Shown here piece by piece: positions 35,083-45,049 of a stretch of DNA of 64,000 nt. Position 1 is the stretch's first letter. Each line of letters starts with the position of its first letter. The stretch covers positions 1,828,501 through 1,892,500 of the forward strand of contig NZ_CP040818.1 of assembly GCF_005887635.2 (NCBI RefSeq). Reading direction: 5' to 3'. The position numbers were made by a program, and so were the translations under genes. A model generated the notes under the pieces. It saw only the letters and a program-made list of their open reading frames with translations. It made no database searches and had not been told where the DNA came from. The DNA is from Paroceanicella profunda. GTDB taxonomy: Bacteria; Pseudomonadota; Alphaproteobacteria; Rhodobacterales; Rhodobacteraceae.

Positions 35083-35955
35083 ATGCATATGGATTTCCGG
35101 GCCGTTTTCGCCGGACTGGCGTTTTCGCTGATGTGGAGCTCGGCCTTCACCTCGGCCCGGCTGGTGGTGGCCGACGCGCCGCCGCTCTTCGCGCTGTCGG
35201 CGCGGTTCTGCGTGTCCGGGCTGCTCGCCGTCGGCATCGCGGCCGCGCTGCGGCAGAGCTGGAAGATGTCGCGCAAGCAATGGGGCGCGGTGATTCTGTT
35301 CGGACTGTTCCAGAACGCGATCTACCTGGGGTTGAACTTCGTTGCCATTCAATGGGTGGAGGCCAGCGTGGCGGTGATCGTCGCCAGCCTGCTGCCGCTG
35401 CTGGTGGCGCTGGCGAGCTGGCTGATCTACCGCGAGCGGCTGCCGCTGCTGGGAAGCGCGGGGCTGGCGCTGGGCTTTGCCGGGGTGGCGGTGATCATGG
35501 GCGGGCGGCTCTCCGCCGGAGTGGACCCGTTCGGGCTGCTGCTGATGTTCCTCGGCGCGCTGGCGCTCACCGTCGCCACGCTGCTGGTGCGTGACGCCCT
35601 GCCGCGTGGCAACCTGCTGATGATCGTGGGGCTGCAGATGCTGGCGGGCTCGGCGGCGCTGCTGCCCGCGGCGCTGGTGCATGACACCTGGCACCTGCAC
35701 TGGAGCCTCTCGCTGGTGCTGGCCTTCACCTACACCACGCTGGTGCCGGGCATCGGCGCGACGGTGGTGTGGTTCTGGCTGGTGCGGCGCATCGGGGCTA
35801 CGCGCGCGGCCACCTATCACTTCATGAACCCGTTCTTCGGAGTGGCCGTGGCGGCGCTGGTGCTGGGCGAGCGGCTGGGCGCGCGCGACGTGCTGGGCGT
35901 GGCGGTGGTCGGCGCCGGCATCCTCGCGGTGCAGCTCTCGCGCCGGCCGGCTTGA
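35083..35955 (+). CDS. EamA/DMT-family membrane transporter
   Basis: A 290-aa ten-helix drug/metabolite-superfamily transporter, unrelated in detail to the one at 2234-3160. It opens MHMDFRAVFAGLAFSLMWSS, a typical EamA N-terminus, and shows the duplicated EamA halves with WVEASVAVIVASLLPLLVAL and ATYHFMNPFFGVAVAALVLG. Substrate unknown. ATG 35083 is preferred because a purine-rich GGCGAAAGG precedes it; ATG 35089 is possible. It is divergent from galU across 247 bp. The stop is followed directly by GCGG, giving TGAGCGG, the same heptamer as the 17143 array. Confidence 0.9.
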   Translation: MHMDFRAVFAGLAFSLMWSSAFTSARLVVADAPPLFALSARFCVSGLLAVGIAAALRQSWKMSRKQWGAVILFGLFQNAIYLGLNFVAIQWVEASVAVIVASLLPLLVALASWLIYRERLPLLGSAGLALGFAGVAVIMGGRLSAGVDPFGLLLMFLGALALTVATLLVRDALPRGNLLMIVGLQMLAGSAALLPAALVHDTWHLHWSLSLVLAFTYTTLVPGIGATVVWFWLVRRIGATRAATYHFMNPFFGVAVAALVLGERLGARDVLGVAVVGAGILAVQLSRRPA

Positions 35956-36027
35956 GCGGCCTTGCGCCGGGCGGAGCGCTGCGGGCACTCTGAGCCGTCG
36001 CGCCCCGTCCTGCGAACAGGATCCCCC

Positions 36028-37611
36028 ATGCCGCCATTCCGCCTCCTCGGCGCTCTCCTCGCCCTGCTGCTGGGCTGCGGCGCCGCCGCGGCGGGGGAGT
36101 GGCACGAGACCGACTGCCCGTATGGCACCGTGCGCGGCCCGAACGACCGCGTGTTGCAGTGCGGCATCTTCACCCCCGGCGGGGCGCGGGCGCAGGCGGG
36201 GCAGGTGCCGGTGCGGCTGCTGGTGAACATCTTCCGTGCGCAGGCCCACCCTGCCGCCCGCCTCGCGCCGGTGGTCTATCTCTCCGGCGGGCCGGGGCAG
36301 GACGTGGACCTCGGCACGCCCGCGGGCGTCGCGCGCTGGCAGGCCTACCTGCGCAGCACCCTGTCATGGACGGAGGGACGCGACGTGATCGTGGTGGGCC
36401 AGCGCGGCCTCACCCGCGGCCTGTCGCCGTTCGACCCGCCCTGGGCACCGGACATGGAATGCCGCCGCCTTTCGGACCCGCGGATATGGCTGGGCGCGCG
36501 GGAACGGCCGGAAACGGTGGCTGACCCGGTGGAGACCAGCCGCATCGGCCTCGCCGCCTGCCACAGTGAGCTCATGGCCATCGGTTTCGACCTTGCCGCC
36601 TATGACACGCGGCAGAGCGCTGCGGATCTCGCGGAACTGCGCGCGGCGCTCGGCATCCGGTCCTGGGTGGTGTTCGGCGTGTCCTACGGCACCCGGCTGG
36701 GGCTGGAGCTGATCCGGCAGGACGGCGCGGGGGTGCAGGCGGCGGTGCTCGATTCGGTGTTCCCCCCGCAGGTGACCGACCACTGGACCGATGCCGCCCC
36801 CTTCGACCGCGCGCTGGAGCGCATGCTGGCGGCCTGCCTGGCCGATGCGCCCTGCGCCGCCGCCTACCCGAACCTGGGCGCCCGGCTGGATGCGCTGCTG
36901 GCCCGGCTTGCGGCCGCGCCGATGCCGCTGCGGCTCGACCCGGTGGGGGACATCCCGGAGCTGTGGATCCGGCTCGACGATGCCGCGCTGCTCGACATGA
37001 TCTTCACGCAGCTCTACTGGGTCTGGGGGCTGGAGAGCCTGCCGCGCGCCATCGACGCGCTGGACCGCGGCGACCTCGACACGTTCCGCCGCCTGCTCGT
37101 CGCGCCCTACGTGGACGCCGGGGCGGCGGAGGGCTGGTCCTACGGGCTGCAGATCGCGGTCTCGTGCAACGATGACGGCGCCTGGTTCGCGCCGGAGGAG
37201 ATCGCGGCGCAGCAGGCCGCGCATCCCCGGCTGGCGGGCTGGATCGGGCAGGCCGGCGACGCGCATCTCTGCGAGGGCTGGCCGATGCGCCCGCGCAGCG
37301 ACGGGTTCCCGGAACCGGTGGTCTCGGACGTGCCGGTGCTGCTGATGGCGGGCGACCTCGACCCCGTCACCCCGCCGGATTACGCGCAGCGCGCCGCCGA
37401 GGGGCTCTCGCGCTCGGAAGTCTACGTCGCGCCCGGTTCCGGCCACTCGGTGCTCGACCAGTCGGATTGCGCGCGGGACGTGGTGGAGGATTTCCTCGCC
37501 AGGGTGGCGCAGGACACGCTCGCCGGCGCGCGGTCGGAGCTGCGTCCGGGCGAGGGGGCGGAAGGGCCCGCCTGCGAGGACGCGCCGCAGCCGATGTTCG
37601 ATTTGCCCTGA
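36028..37611 (+). CDS. Exported alpha/beta-hydrolase (TAP-like proline/tripeptidyl aminopeptidase family)
   Basis: A 527-aa alpha/beta-hydrolase with an N-terminal secretion signal that ends in a lipobox-like LLLGCG, so it may be an outer-membrane or periplasmic lipoprotein. The nucleophile elbow is GVSYGTRLG, the acid is in AGDLDPVTPP and the histidine in GSGHSVLDQS, as in the TAP-type peptidases (S33). LSGGPGQDVDLG is the oxyanion-hole glycine motif and VVGQRGLTRG follows. Many cysteines suggest periplasmic disulfides. Substrate specificity cannot be told. It sits 72 bp after the EamA gene on the same strand, and a long inverted repeat follows its stop. Confidence 0.88.
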   Translation: MPPFRLLGALLALLLGCGAAAAGEWHETDCPYGTVRGPNDRVLQCGIFTPGGARAQAGQVPVRLLVNIFRAQAHPAARLAPVVYLSGGPGQDVDLGTPAGVARWQAYLRSTLSWTEGRDVIVVGQRGLTRGLSPFDPPWAPDMECRRLSDPRIWLGARERPETVADPVETSRIGLAACHSELMAIGFDLAAYDTRQSAADLAELRAALGIRSWVVFGVSYGTRLGLELIRQDGAGVQAAVLDSVFPPQVTDHWTDAAPFDRALERMLAACLADAPCAAAYPNLGARLDALLARLAAAPMPLRLDPVGDIPELWIRLDDAALLDMIFTQLYWVWGLESLPRAIDALDRGDLDTFRRLLVAPYVDAGAAEGWSYGLQIAVSCNDDGAWFAPEEIAAQQAAHPRLAGWIGQAGDAHLCEGWPMRPRSDGFPEPVVSDVPVLLMAGDLDPVTPPDYAQRAAEGLSRSEVYVAPGSGHSVLDQSDCARDVVEDFLARVAQDTLAGARSELRPGEGAEGPACEDAPQPMFDLP

Positions 37612-37637
37612 GCGGCCGGTGCGCGCCAGCGCCGCCT

Positions 37638-37700
37638 CCGCCCGGCTCCCGCAGACTGCTGGGCCGGCGAAAGGACCTGCAGTCTGCGGGAGCCGGGCGG
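37638..37700 (+). terminator. 22-bp perfect inverted repeat after the peptidase gene
   Basis: Arms 37638-37659 and 37679-37700 are perfect reverse complements of 22 bp with a 19-nt loop. It starts 26 bp after the peptidase stop. There is no U-tract, so it may be a stabilising or Rho-linked hairpin rather than a classic terminator. The right arm runs straight into a 15-bp tandem repeat. Confidence 0.55.
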
Positions 37701-37751
37701 GGGAAATCCGGGCGGGGGAAAGCCGGGCGGGGGAAAGCCGGGCGGGGGAAA
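37692..37751. repeat. 15-bp tandem repeat, four copies
   Basis: Four units of GCCGGGCGGGGGAAA (the second begins with T), followed by a degenerate fifth. The first unit overlaps the right arm of the preceding inverted repeat, so the array seems to have grown out of the hairpin arm. It is non-coding, in the spacer between the peptidase and DUF1674 genes. Confidence 0.93.
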
Positions 37752-37890
37752 GCCGGACAGGCGGGAACCGGACAGATGAGGGCTGGGCACCGGCGACCGG
37801 ACAGGTGAGGTCAATGCAGCTGATGACAACCGGGCAGGCGATGGCCGGCTGCGTCAGGGGGCAGGCCCCCGGATCCCTCGGGAGGATCCC

Positions 37891-38106
37891 TCAGAAGTCG
37901 GAGATGATGCCCTTCTTCTCCCAGTCGCCGAAGCGGGTGGGTTCGGGGCCGTTGCGGCCGCCCAGTTCGGCGGGCATCGCGGCCTCCACGGCCTCGGGCG
38001 AGCGGCCGGCGGCGCGGCGTTCCTCGGCCTCGGCAAGGGCGCGCGCCGCCGCCTCGGCGATGCGGGCGGCGCGAATGGCCTCTTTATCGGATGGCGTCTG
38101 AGACAT
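37891..38106 (-). CDS. DUF1674 protein, SDHAF4-like succinate dehydrogenase assembly factor
   Basis: A 71-aa protein whose C-terminus GGRNGPEPTRFGDWEKKGII is the signature of DUF1674/SDHAF4. The mitochondrial members bind flavinylated SdhA and help its assembly; the bacterial role is inferred from that. The N-terminal half is an Ala/Glu-rich helix (IRAARIAEAAARALAEAEER). GGAGAG precedes the ATG. It is divergent from htpX across 74 bp, an arrangement I recall in related genomes. Confidence 0.88.
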   Translation of the reverse strand: MSQTPSDKEAIRAARIAEAAARALAEAEERRAAGRSPEAVEAAMPAELGGRNGPEPTRFGDWEKKGIISDF

Positions 38107-38180
38107 ATATGCTCTCCCGGATCCGGATCACAGCGGATATAGACCCCCTCGCCGGGGTTGTGAAGTGGGAGTGACCGAAG

Positions 38181-39146
38181 ATGAACATGATGAAGACGGC
38201 CATGTTGCTGGCCGCCATGACCGCGCTCTTCATGGGTGTGGGCTGGCTGATCGGCGGCACCGGCGGAGCGCTCATCGCCCTCGTCGTCGCCATCGGGACC
38301 AACCTTTTCGCATGGTGGAACTCGGACCGCGTGGCGCTGAGCATGCACAATGCGGAGCCGGTTACCCGCGCCTCCGCGCCCGCCCTGCATGACCTGGTGG
38401 CCGAGCTTGCGCGCAATGCCGGGCTGCCGATGCCGAAGGTCTACCTCATCCGCTCCGCGCAGCCCAATGCCTTCGCCACCGGCCGCAGCCCGGAGAATGC
38501 CGCCGTGGCGGTGACGGAGGGGCTGATGCGCAACCTCAGCCGCGAGGAGCTGGCCGGCGTCATCGCCCATGAGCTCGCCCATGTGAAGCACCGCGACACC
38601 CTGATCATGACCATCGCCGCCACCGTGGCCGGCGCCATCTCGATGCTGGCGCAGTTCGGCCTGTTCTTCGGCGGCGGACGGGACCGCAACCCGCTGGGCT
38701 TCGTGGGCGTGCTGCTGGCGGTGTTCCTGGCGCCGGTGGCCGCGATGCTGATCCAGATGATGATCAGCCGCACCCGCGAATACTCGGCGGACCGCGAGGG
38801 CGCCGCGATCTGCGGCAACCCGCTGTGGCTGTCCTCGGCGCTGGCGAAGATCGCCTCGCCGGCCCTGCACACGGAGATGGCGAGCGCGGAGCGCAACCCC
38901 GCCTCGGCACATCTGTTCATCGTGAACCCGCTGTCGGGCAAGCGCATGGACAGCCTGTTCTCCACCCACCCGGCCACGGAGAACCGCATTGCCGCGCTGG
39001 AGCAGCTTGCCGCCGAGATGGGGCGCAGCGCGCCCGCGCCGCGGCGGGCTGACCGCCGCCAGGCCGCCGCGCCCCGGGCCACGGGCGGCCCTTCGCGCCT
39101 TCCCCGGACCGGCCATCGCGGCGAGCGTTCCGGCCCGTGGTCGTGA
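38181..39146 (+). CDS. htpX: Zinc metalloprotease HtpX
   Basis: A 321-aa inner-membrane M48 protease for quality control of membrane proteins. Two N-terminal transmembrane helices are followed by the zinc motif HELAH (H130, E131, H134) and two further hydrophobic segments. The third ligand Glu is in [13 protein letters not shown]. Residues after about 285 form an Arg/Ala-rich tail beyond the family core. The ATG at 38181 has GGAG at 8 nt. It overlaps the start of rsmB and is therefore probably cotranscribed with it. Confidence 0.95.
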   Translation: MNMMKTAMLLAAMTALFMGVGWLIGGTGGALIALVVAIGTNLFAWWNSDRVALSMHNAEPVTRASAPALHDLVAELARNAGLPMPKVYLIRSAQPNAFATGRSPENAAVAVTEGLMRNLSREELAGVIAHELAHVKHRDTLIMTIAATVAGAISMLAQFGLFFGGGRDRNPLGFVGVLLAVFLAPVAAMLIQMMISRTREYSADREGAAICGNPLWLSSALAKIASPALHTEMASAERNPASAHLFIVNPLSGKRMDSLFSTHPATENRIAALEQLAAEMGRSAPAPRRADRRQAAAPRATGGPSRLPRTGHRGERSGPWS

Positions 39147-40426
39147 GCGACGCGCCCCAGGGCCTCGCCCCCCGCGCCGCCGCCCTGCGCCTGCTGCACG
39201 ACGTGCTCCATGACGGCGAGATGCTCGGCGAGGGCGGTTTCGACACCGACCTCGCCCCGGCCGAGCGCGCCCGCGCCCTGGCGCTGGGCGCCTCCGTGCT
39301 GCGCAATCTCGGCCGGGTGGACGCCATCCTGAACCCCTGGCTCACCAGGGAGCCGCCGCTCAGGGTGCGCAACGCGCTGCGCCTCGCCGCCACCGAGCTG
39401 CTGGCGGAGAACACCGCCCCCCACGCGGCCGTGGATGCCGCCGTGCGCCTCGTGGAGGCCAGCCCGCGCACCCGGCACCTGAAGGGCCTCACCAACGCCG
39501 TGGCCCGGCGGCTCACCCGTGAGGGCGCCGCGCTGTGGGAGGCGCAGGTGCCCGGGGACCTCACCCTCACCGGGCCGCTGCGCGCGCGCATCGAGACGGC
39601 CTGGGGGCCGGAGGCCGCGCAGGCCATCGCCCGCGCCCATGCCGCGGGCGCCCCGCTCGACCTCACGCCGCGCGACCCCGCGCAGGCCGCCGCCCTGGCC
39701 GAACGCCTGGGCGCCACGCTGCTGCCCGGCGGCAGCCTGCGCCTGCCGCGGGGCGGGCAGGTCTCGGCGCTGTCGGGGTATGACGAGGGGGCCTGGTGGG
39801 TGCAGGACACTGCCGCCGCCATGCCGGTGCGGCTGCTGGGCGATGTCGCCGGCCTCACCGCGCTAGACCTCTGCGCCGCGCCGGGGGGCAAGACCCTTCA
39901 GCTTGCCGCCGGCGGTGCCCGCGTCACCGCGCTGGACATCTCCGAGCCGCGGCTGGCGCGGCTGCACGAGAACCTCGCCCGCACCGGGCTGCCGGCGGAG
40001 GTGATCATCGCCGACGCGATGGACTGGGCGCCGGCGGAGCCCTTCGACATCGTGCTGGTCGACGCGCCCTGTTCGGCCACCGGCACCATCCGCCGTCACC
40101 CCGACCTGCCGTTCCTGAAGTCCCACACCGACCTGCGCAGCCTCACCCGGCTGCAGGACCGGATGCTCGCCCGCTCCTGGGACTGGGTGAAGCCCGGCGG
40201 GCGGCTGGTGTTCTGCACCTGCTCGCTGTTCCCGGAGGAGGGCGAGGCCCGGCTGGACCGGTTCCTCGCGCGGCATCCGGAGGCCGAGGCCCTGCCGGTG
40301 CCGGCGCTCGACGGCATCGCGCCCGGCTGGGCGGAGGGTGCGGCCCTGCGCCTGCGCCCGGACTACTGGGCGGAGGCCGGCGGCATGGACGGTTTCTTTG
40401 CCAGCGTGATTCGCCGCGGCGGGTGA
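39143..40426 (+). CDS. rsmB: 16S rRNA (cytosine-967-C5)-methyltransferase RsmB
   Basis: A 427-aa SAM-dependent methyltransferase. The N-terminal NusB-like RNA-binding domain ([20 protein letters not shown] to about residue 130) precedes the Rossmann domain with [15 protein letters not shown] for SAM and [17 protein letters not shown] and [12 protein letters not shown] with the two catalytic cysteines. I favour GTG 39143, giving a GTGA overlap with the htpX stop; GTG 39137 is an alternative. The downstream heparinase-purH order agrees with other alphaproteobacterial genomes as I recall them. Confidence 0.94.
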   Translation: MSDAPQGLAPRAAALRLLHDVLHDGEMLGEGGFDTDLAPAERARALALGASVLRNLGRVDAILNPWLTREPPLRVRNALRLAATELLAENTAPHAAVDAAVRLVEASPRTRHLKGLTNAVARRLTREGAALWEAQVPGDLTLTGPLRARIETAWGPEAAQAIARAHAAGAPLDLTPRDPAQAAALAERLGATLLPGGSLRLPRGGQVSALSGYDEGAWWVQDTAAAMPVRLLGDVAGLTALDLCAAPGGKTLQLAAGGARVTALDISEPRLARLHENLARTGLPAEVIIADAMDWAPAEPFDIVLVDAPCSATGTIRRHPDLPFLKSHTDLRSLTRLQDRMLARSWDWVKPGGRLVFCTCSLFPEEGEARLDRFLARHPEAEALPVPALDGIAPGWAEGAALRLRPDYWAEAGGMDGFFASVIRRGG

Positions 40427-40502
40427 CAGGCCCGGGCCGCCCCGCTATCATCACGCCCTATCGCATTTGAATTCCAAGCGATTTGCGTGACAGAGGGGCG
40501 AT

Positions 40503-42254
40503 ATGGCAGGGCTGGGGCCGTTCTTTCGCAGGCAGGCGCGGCGGCTGTCACTCGGCCGGCGCAGGCTGCTGAACGCGCTGAGGGCCCGCAGCGTGATCTT
40601 CGCGCGGGCACCGGAGGGCACGGGCCCGCCGATCGAGGCCCGCGCCATCGGCAGTTTCGAGCGCGGGCGGGCGCTGGCCGGCGGCCGGATCGCGCTCGCC
40701 GGCCACGGGCTGGAACACGAGGGCCCGCCCTGGAGCCTCACGCCCCCGGACGCCGCCTTCCGTGACGCGCTGCACGGCTTCGGCTGGATCGACGACCTGG
40801 TCGCGGCGGGGGACGCGCGGGCGCGCCGCACCCTGCTGGCCTGGGTGACGGACTGGATCGCGCGCTACGACACCGGCACCGGGCCGGGCTGGACCCCGGG
40901 GCTGGCCGGGCGCCGGATGATCCACCTCTCCTGCCATCTCGGCCTGCTGGTGCAGGGCGGCAATGCCGGCGGCACCCGCCGGCTGCTGCGCAGCCTGGCG
41001 CGGCAGGAACGCTACCTCGCCCGATCCTGGAGCGCGGCCGCGCCGGGGCGCGAGCGCTTCGAGGCCCTGGCCGGGCTGGTGTTCGTGAGCCTCGCGCTGG
41101 GGCGCCCCGCGGTGCAGGCGCGCCTGCGGCTGTTCGGCGCGGAATGCCTCAGGACCATCGGCGAGGACGGCGGCATCGCCTCGCGCAACCCCGAGGAGCT
41201 GCTGGAGGTCTTCACCCTGATGGTCTGGACCGCGCGCGCCCTGGAGGACGCGGGCCACCCGCCCGACACCGCCCATCTGCAGGCGATCCGCCGCGCCGCG
41301 CCCACGCTGCGGGCCCTGCGCATGGGCGACGGCGCGCTGGCCCGCTTCCACGGCGGCGGCCGGGGCGGGCGCGGCAGCGCCGGGCAGCTCGACCGGGCGC
41401 TGGTCGATTCCGGGGTGCGCGACCGCGCCGGCCCGGGCCCCGCCATGGGCTTCACCCGCCTGCAGGCCGGGCGCACGGCGCTGGTGATCGACACCGCCCC
41501 GCCGCCGGGCGGCGCCTGCGCGGCCTCCGCCCATGCCTCCACGCTGGGGCTGGAGATTTCCGTGGGCCGCCAGCCGCTGATCTCATCGCTGGGGCCGGGC
41601 ATCCAGTTCGGCGCGGAATGGCGCCGGGCCTGCCGGGCCACCGGCTCGCATTCCGCGCTCATGGTCGAGCATGTCTCCTCGGCGCGCTTCTCTGGCCCGG
41701 ACCCGGTGCTGGGCGACCGGCTGGTCGAGGCGCCGGCCCATGTGGAGGCCGAACGGGTGGAGGACCCGAGCGGCCTGTGGCTGCTGACCGCGCATGACGG
41801 CTACACGCTGCCCTTCGGCCTCGTCCACCAGCGCCGGCTGTTCCTGGCCCCCGACGGGCACGACCTGCGCGGCGAGGACACGCTGAACGCCACCACCGAG
41901 GCGCAGCGCGCCCGCTTCGCCCGGGCGGTGGAGGGGGCGCCGCGGCTGGGCCTCGCCTTCACCGCGATCTTCCACCTCCACCCGGACGTGGTGGCGGAGC
42001 CGGGCCCGGCGGCCAATGCCGTCACCCTGCGGCTGCCGGGCGGCGAGACCTGGGTGTTCCGCCAGTCCGGCGGCACTCTGGAGCTGGCGGAGTCGGTTTT
42101 TCTCGATCAGGAGCGGCTGGAAGCGCGGGAGACGAAACAGGTGGTGGTCACTTCCCGCGCGGTGGAGTATGGGGGCCGGGTCACTTGGGCCTTCAGGCGG
42201 GCCGGGGACGGGGCGCCCGGCCCGCGTGAGCCCGGGAATGCCGGTCCTGGCTGA
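40503..42254 (+). CDS. Heparinase II/III family protein
   Basis: A 583-aa protein with the alpha/alpha-toroid N-terminal half and the beta-sandwich heparinase II/III C-terminal domain (around HASTLGLEISVGRQPLISSL and FAVEYGG-type strands near the end). Conserved features include IHLSCHLGLLVQGGN, IASRNPEELLEVFTLMVWTA and SHSALMVEHVSSARF. Family members without signal peptides are common between rsmB and purH in Alphaproteobacteria, and their substrate is not known. No signal peptide is seen here, so a cytoplasmic polysaccharide or peptidoglycan role is only a guess. AGAGGGG precedes the ATG. Confidence 0.88.
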   Translation: MAGLGPFFRRQARRLSLGRRRLLNALRARSVIFARAPEGTGPPIEARAIGSFERGRALAGGRIALAGHGLEHEGPPWSLTPPDAAFRDALHGFGWIDDLVAAGDARARRTLLAWVTDWIARYDTGTGPGWTPGLAGRRMIHLSCHLGLLVQGGNAGGTRRLLRSLARQERYLARSWSAAAPGRERFEALAGLVFVSLALGRPAVQARLRLFGAECLRTIGEDGGIASRNPEELLEVFTLMVWTARALEDAGHPPDTAHLQAIRRAAPTLRALRMGDGALARFHGGGRGGRGSAGQLDRALVDSGVRDRAGPGPAMGFTRLQAGRTALVIDTAPPPGGACAASAHASTLGLEISVGRQPLISSLGPGIQFGAEWRRACRATGSHSALMVEHVSSARFSGPDPVLGDRLVEAPAHVEAERVEDPSGLWLLTAHDGYTLPFGLVHQRRLFLAPDGHDLRGEDTLNATTEAQRARFARAVEGAPRLGLAFTAIFHLHPDVVAEPGPAANAVTLRLPGGETWVFRQSGGTLELAESVFLDQERLEARETKQVVVTSRAVEYGGRVTWAFRRAGDGAPGPREPGNAGPG

Positions 42255-42284
42255 GACCCGCCGTCAGACATAGGGGATCACGCC

Positions 42285-43871
42285 ATGACCACCGACATCG
42301 TGCCGATCCGGCGCGCGCTGCTGTCCGTTTCCGACAAGACCGGTCTCATCGACCTCGCCCGCGCCCTGCATGCGGCGGGCGTCGAGCTGCTCTCCACCGG
42401 CGGCTCCGCCGGGGCCCTGCGCGAAGCGGGCCTGCCGGTGCGCGACGTGGCCGAGGTGACCGGCTTCCCGGAGATGATGGACGGCCGCGTGAAGACCCTG
42501 CACCCGATGGTGCACGGCGGCCTGCTGGCGCTGCGCGATGACGCCGGCCATGTGGCGGCGATGGAGGAGCACGGCATCGCCCCCATCGACCTGCTGGTGG
42601 TGAACCTCTACCCGTTCGAGGCCACCGTGGCCCGGGGCGCGGAGTATGACACCTGCATCGAGAACATCGACATCGGCGGCCCGGCGATGATCCGCGCCGC
42701 GGCCAAGAACCACGGTTTCGTCACCACCGTGGTGGACGTGGAGGATTATGCCCCGCTGCTGGAGGAACTGGCGCAGGGCGGCACCTCGCTTGCCTTCCGC
42801 AAGAGGATGGCGCTCACCGCCTATGCCCGCACCGCGGCCTATGACGCGGCCGTCTCGGCCTGGCTGGCCGACGCCATCGCCGAGGAGGCCCCGCGCCGCC
42901 GCGCCGTGGCCGGCACCCTGGCCCAGACCCTGCGCTACGGCGAGAACCCGCACCAGTCCGCCGCCTTCTACCGCGACGGCTCCACGCGTCCCGGTGTCTC
43001 CTCCGCCGCGCAGCTTCAGGGCAAGGAGCTGAGCTACAACAACATCAACGACACCGACGCGGCCTTCGAGCTGGTGGCGGAGTTCGACCCGGCCGAGGGC
43101 CCGGCGGTGGCGATCATCAAGCACGCCAACCCCTGCGGCGTGGCGCGGGGCGCCTCGTTCGAGGAGGCCTACCAGGCCGCCTATGACTGCGACCGCACCT
43201 CCGCCTTCGGCGGCATCGTGGCGCTGAACGGCGCGCTGGACGGCGCCACCGCGAAGCGCATCACCGAGATCTTCACCGAGGTGGTCATCGCCCCCGAGGT
43301 GACCGACGAGGCCCGCGAGATCTTCGCCGCGAAGAAGAACCTGCGCCTGCTGGTGACCGGCGGCCTGCCCGACGTCACCGCGCCGGGCCGCACCTGGCGG
43401 CAGGTGTCCGGCGGCTACCTGGTGCAGGACCGCGACAACGGCCGGCTCTCCCTCCCCGACCTCAGGGTGGTGACGAAGCGCGCCCCCACCGAGGCGGAGA
43501 TGGCCGACATGCTGTTTGCCTGGCGCGTGGCCAAGCACGTGAAGTCGAACGCCATCGTCTACGTGAAGGGCGGCGCCACGGTGGGCGTGGGCGCGGGCCA
43601 GATGAGCCGGGTGGACAGCAGCCGCATCGCCGCGCGCAAGGCCGGCGACATGGCCGAGGCGCTGGGCCTCTCCGAGCTGCCGACCATCGGTTCGGCCGTC
43701 GCCTCCGATGCGTTCTTCCCCTTCGCCGACGGCCTGCTGGCCGCGGCCGAGGCGGGGGCGACCGCGGTGATCCAGCCCGGCGGCTCCATGCGGGACGCGG
43801 AGGTGATCGCCGCCGCCGACGAGGCCGGCCTCGCCATGGTGCTCACCGGCATGCGCCACTTCCGCCACTGA
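42285..43871 (+). CDS. purH: Bifunctional AICAR transformylase/IMP cyclohydrolase
   Basis: A 528-aa enzyme of the last two steps of IMP synthesis. The N-terminal MGS-like cyclohydrolase domain has [18 protein letters not shown] and [17 protein letters not shown]. The transformylase domain has [39 protein letters not shown] and [17 protein letters not shown], with the catalytic Lys-His in KHANPCG. The ATG has GGGG at suitable spacing. lspA follows after 11 bp. Confidence 0.97.
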   Translation: MTTDIVPIRRALLSVSDKTGLIDLARALHAAGVELLSTGGSAGALREAGLPVRDVAEVTGFPEMMDGRVKTLHPMVHGGLLALRDDAGHVAAMEEHGIAPIDLLVVNLYPFEATVARGAEYDTCIENIDIGGPAMIRAAAKNHGFVTTVVDVEDYAPLLEELAQGGTSLAFRKRMALTAYARTAAYDAAVSAWLADAIAEEAPRRRAVAGTLAQTLRYGENPHQSAAFYRDGSTRPGVSSAAQLQGKELSYNNINDTDAAFELVAEFDPAEGPAVAIIKHANPCGVARGASFEEAYQAAYDCDRTSAFGGIVALNGALDGATAKRITEIFTEVVIAPEVTDEAREIFAAKKNLRLLVTGGLPDVTAPGRTWRQVSGGYLVQDRDNGRLSLPDLRVVTKRAPTEAEMADMLFAWRVAKHVKSNAIVYVKGGATVGVGAGQMSRVDSSRIAARKAGDMAEALGLSELPTIGSAVASDAFFPFADGLLAAAEAGATAVIQPGGSMRDAEVIAAADEAGLAMVLTGMRHFRH

Positions 43872-43882
43872 GGAGCCGCGCC

Positions 43883-44377
43883 ATGACCCCCGGCCTGCGC
43901 CGCGCCCTGCTCACCGCACTGCCCGTCTTCGCCCTCGACCAGCTGTCGAAATACGCGGTGGTGGTGGGACTGAACCTCGACGCGGTGGGCCGGGTCGAGG
44001 TGGCCCCGCCCTATCTCGTGTTCCAGATGGCGTGGAACCGCGGGGTCAACTTCGGCCTGCTGAGCAACGACAGCACGCTGGGGCCCTGGCTGCTGGTGGC
44101 GCTGTCGGTGGCGGTGTCGGTGGCGCTGGCGCTCTGGTCGCGCAGGATGCGCGGCTGGACGCTGCCCGCGGCGGTGGGGCTGGTGATCGGCGGCGCGCTG
44201 GGCAATGCGATCGACCGCGTGCTCTGGGGCGCGGTGGCCGATTTCATCAACATGTCGTGCTGCGGCTTCACCAGCCCGTGGTCGTTCAACGTGGCCGACA
44301 TCGCCATCTTCGCCGGCGCCGCGGCGCTGATCGTGTTCTCGGGGCGCGAGGGCAAGCCGGCCGGGCGCAAGCGCTGA
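43883..44377 (+). CDS. lspA: Prolipoprotein signal peptidase (signal peptidase II)
   Basis: A 164-aa inner-membrane aspartyl protease that removes signal peptides from diacylglyceryl-prolipoproteins. Four transmembrane helices are visible. The family motifs are [38 protein letters not shown] (the two catalytic Asp) and [14 protein letters not shown] precedes the ATG, and the gene is cotranscribed with purH (11-bp gap). The lipoprotein gene at 45050 would be a direct substrate. Confidence 0.96.
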   Translation: MTPGLRRALLTALPVFALDQLSKYAVVVGLNLDAVGRVEVAPPYLVFQMAWNRGVNFGLLSNDSTLGPWLLVALSVAVSVALALWSRRMRGWTLPAAVGLVIGGALGNAIDRVLWGAVADFINMSCCGFTSPWSFNVADIAIFAGAAALIVFSGREGKPAGRKR

Positions 44378-45049
44378 GGCAGCGGCCCCGGCTCTCCCAC
44401 CACCAACGATTCCAGGCCCCCGCCCACCACCGGCTCCGGGCCCCGGCGAAACCGCCCTCCGGACAGGGCGCGCACCGGCAGGCAGACCTCGGGCGCGGCT
44501 TCCCTCCTCTCCGAAGCCGCACCGGCCCCGCACACCGGGCTCCCGGGTGCACCCGGCAGGGTCTCCGGCAGCAGGCGCACGGACATTCCGGGCAAGGCGA
44601 AGGCGTACAGGCAGCGCGGGCACAGGTGAAGCGGCACGGGCGTAGGGACACGGGCAGGACGGGCACAGGCGAAGGGGCACGGGCGTAGGGACACGGGCAG
44701 GACGGGACAGGCACCCCGGGCACGTGCAGCAGCGGGAGGACGGGCAGCAGGGGGGCGGAGCGGCCCGTGCGCCTTGGACCTGTCGGTCCCGGCCGCCTGG
44801 CTCGGCCCTGCACTCCGGTGCCCGATGTGCCGGGAGCGCGGCGCCCCGAGGGGGCTGCGCATCCGCCTGCCCGCGGCGCCGGCCCGGGGCTGCGCGCCTG
44901 CGTCCCGGGGCCGCCGGGCGCGTTTCGGGGCGTGACGCGGGCCTTTTGCTGGGCTAAAGGTGACCCGGACAGATGCGGTCGGCCCCGGGGGGCGGGCTGC
45001 CTTCGGGCAGCCGCCGGGCTGGCCGCGCAACGAGATGGAGTTGGGTGCA
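44378..45049. other. 672-bp spacer without a gene
   Basis: No gene is supported between lspA and the DUF3035 lipoprotein gene. The spacer holds a 43-bp direct duplication at 44621-44706 and is otherwise GC-rich with scattered GGGCACGGGC phrases. Minus-strand frames rich in Cys/Pro (Pro-Cys-Pro-Tyr-type repeats) come from that duplication. No clear terminator of lspA is visible. Confidence 0.55.
44621..44706. repeat. 43-bp tandem duplication
   Basis: Two copies (44621-44663 and 44664-44706) differ at two positions only, with the last 31 bp identical. A more degenerate third copy seems to precede them. Non-coding. Confidence 0.92.
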
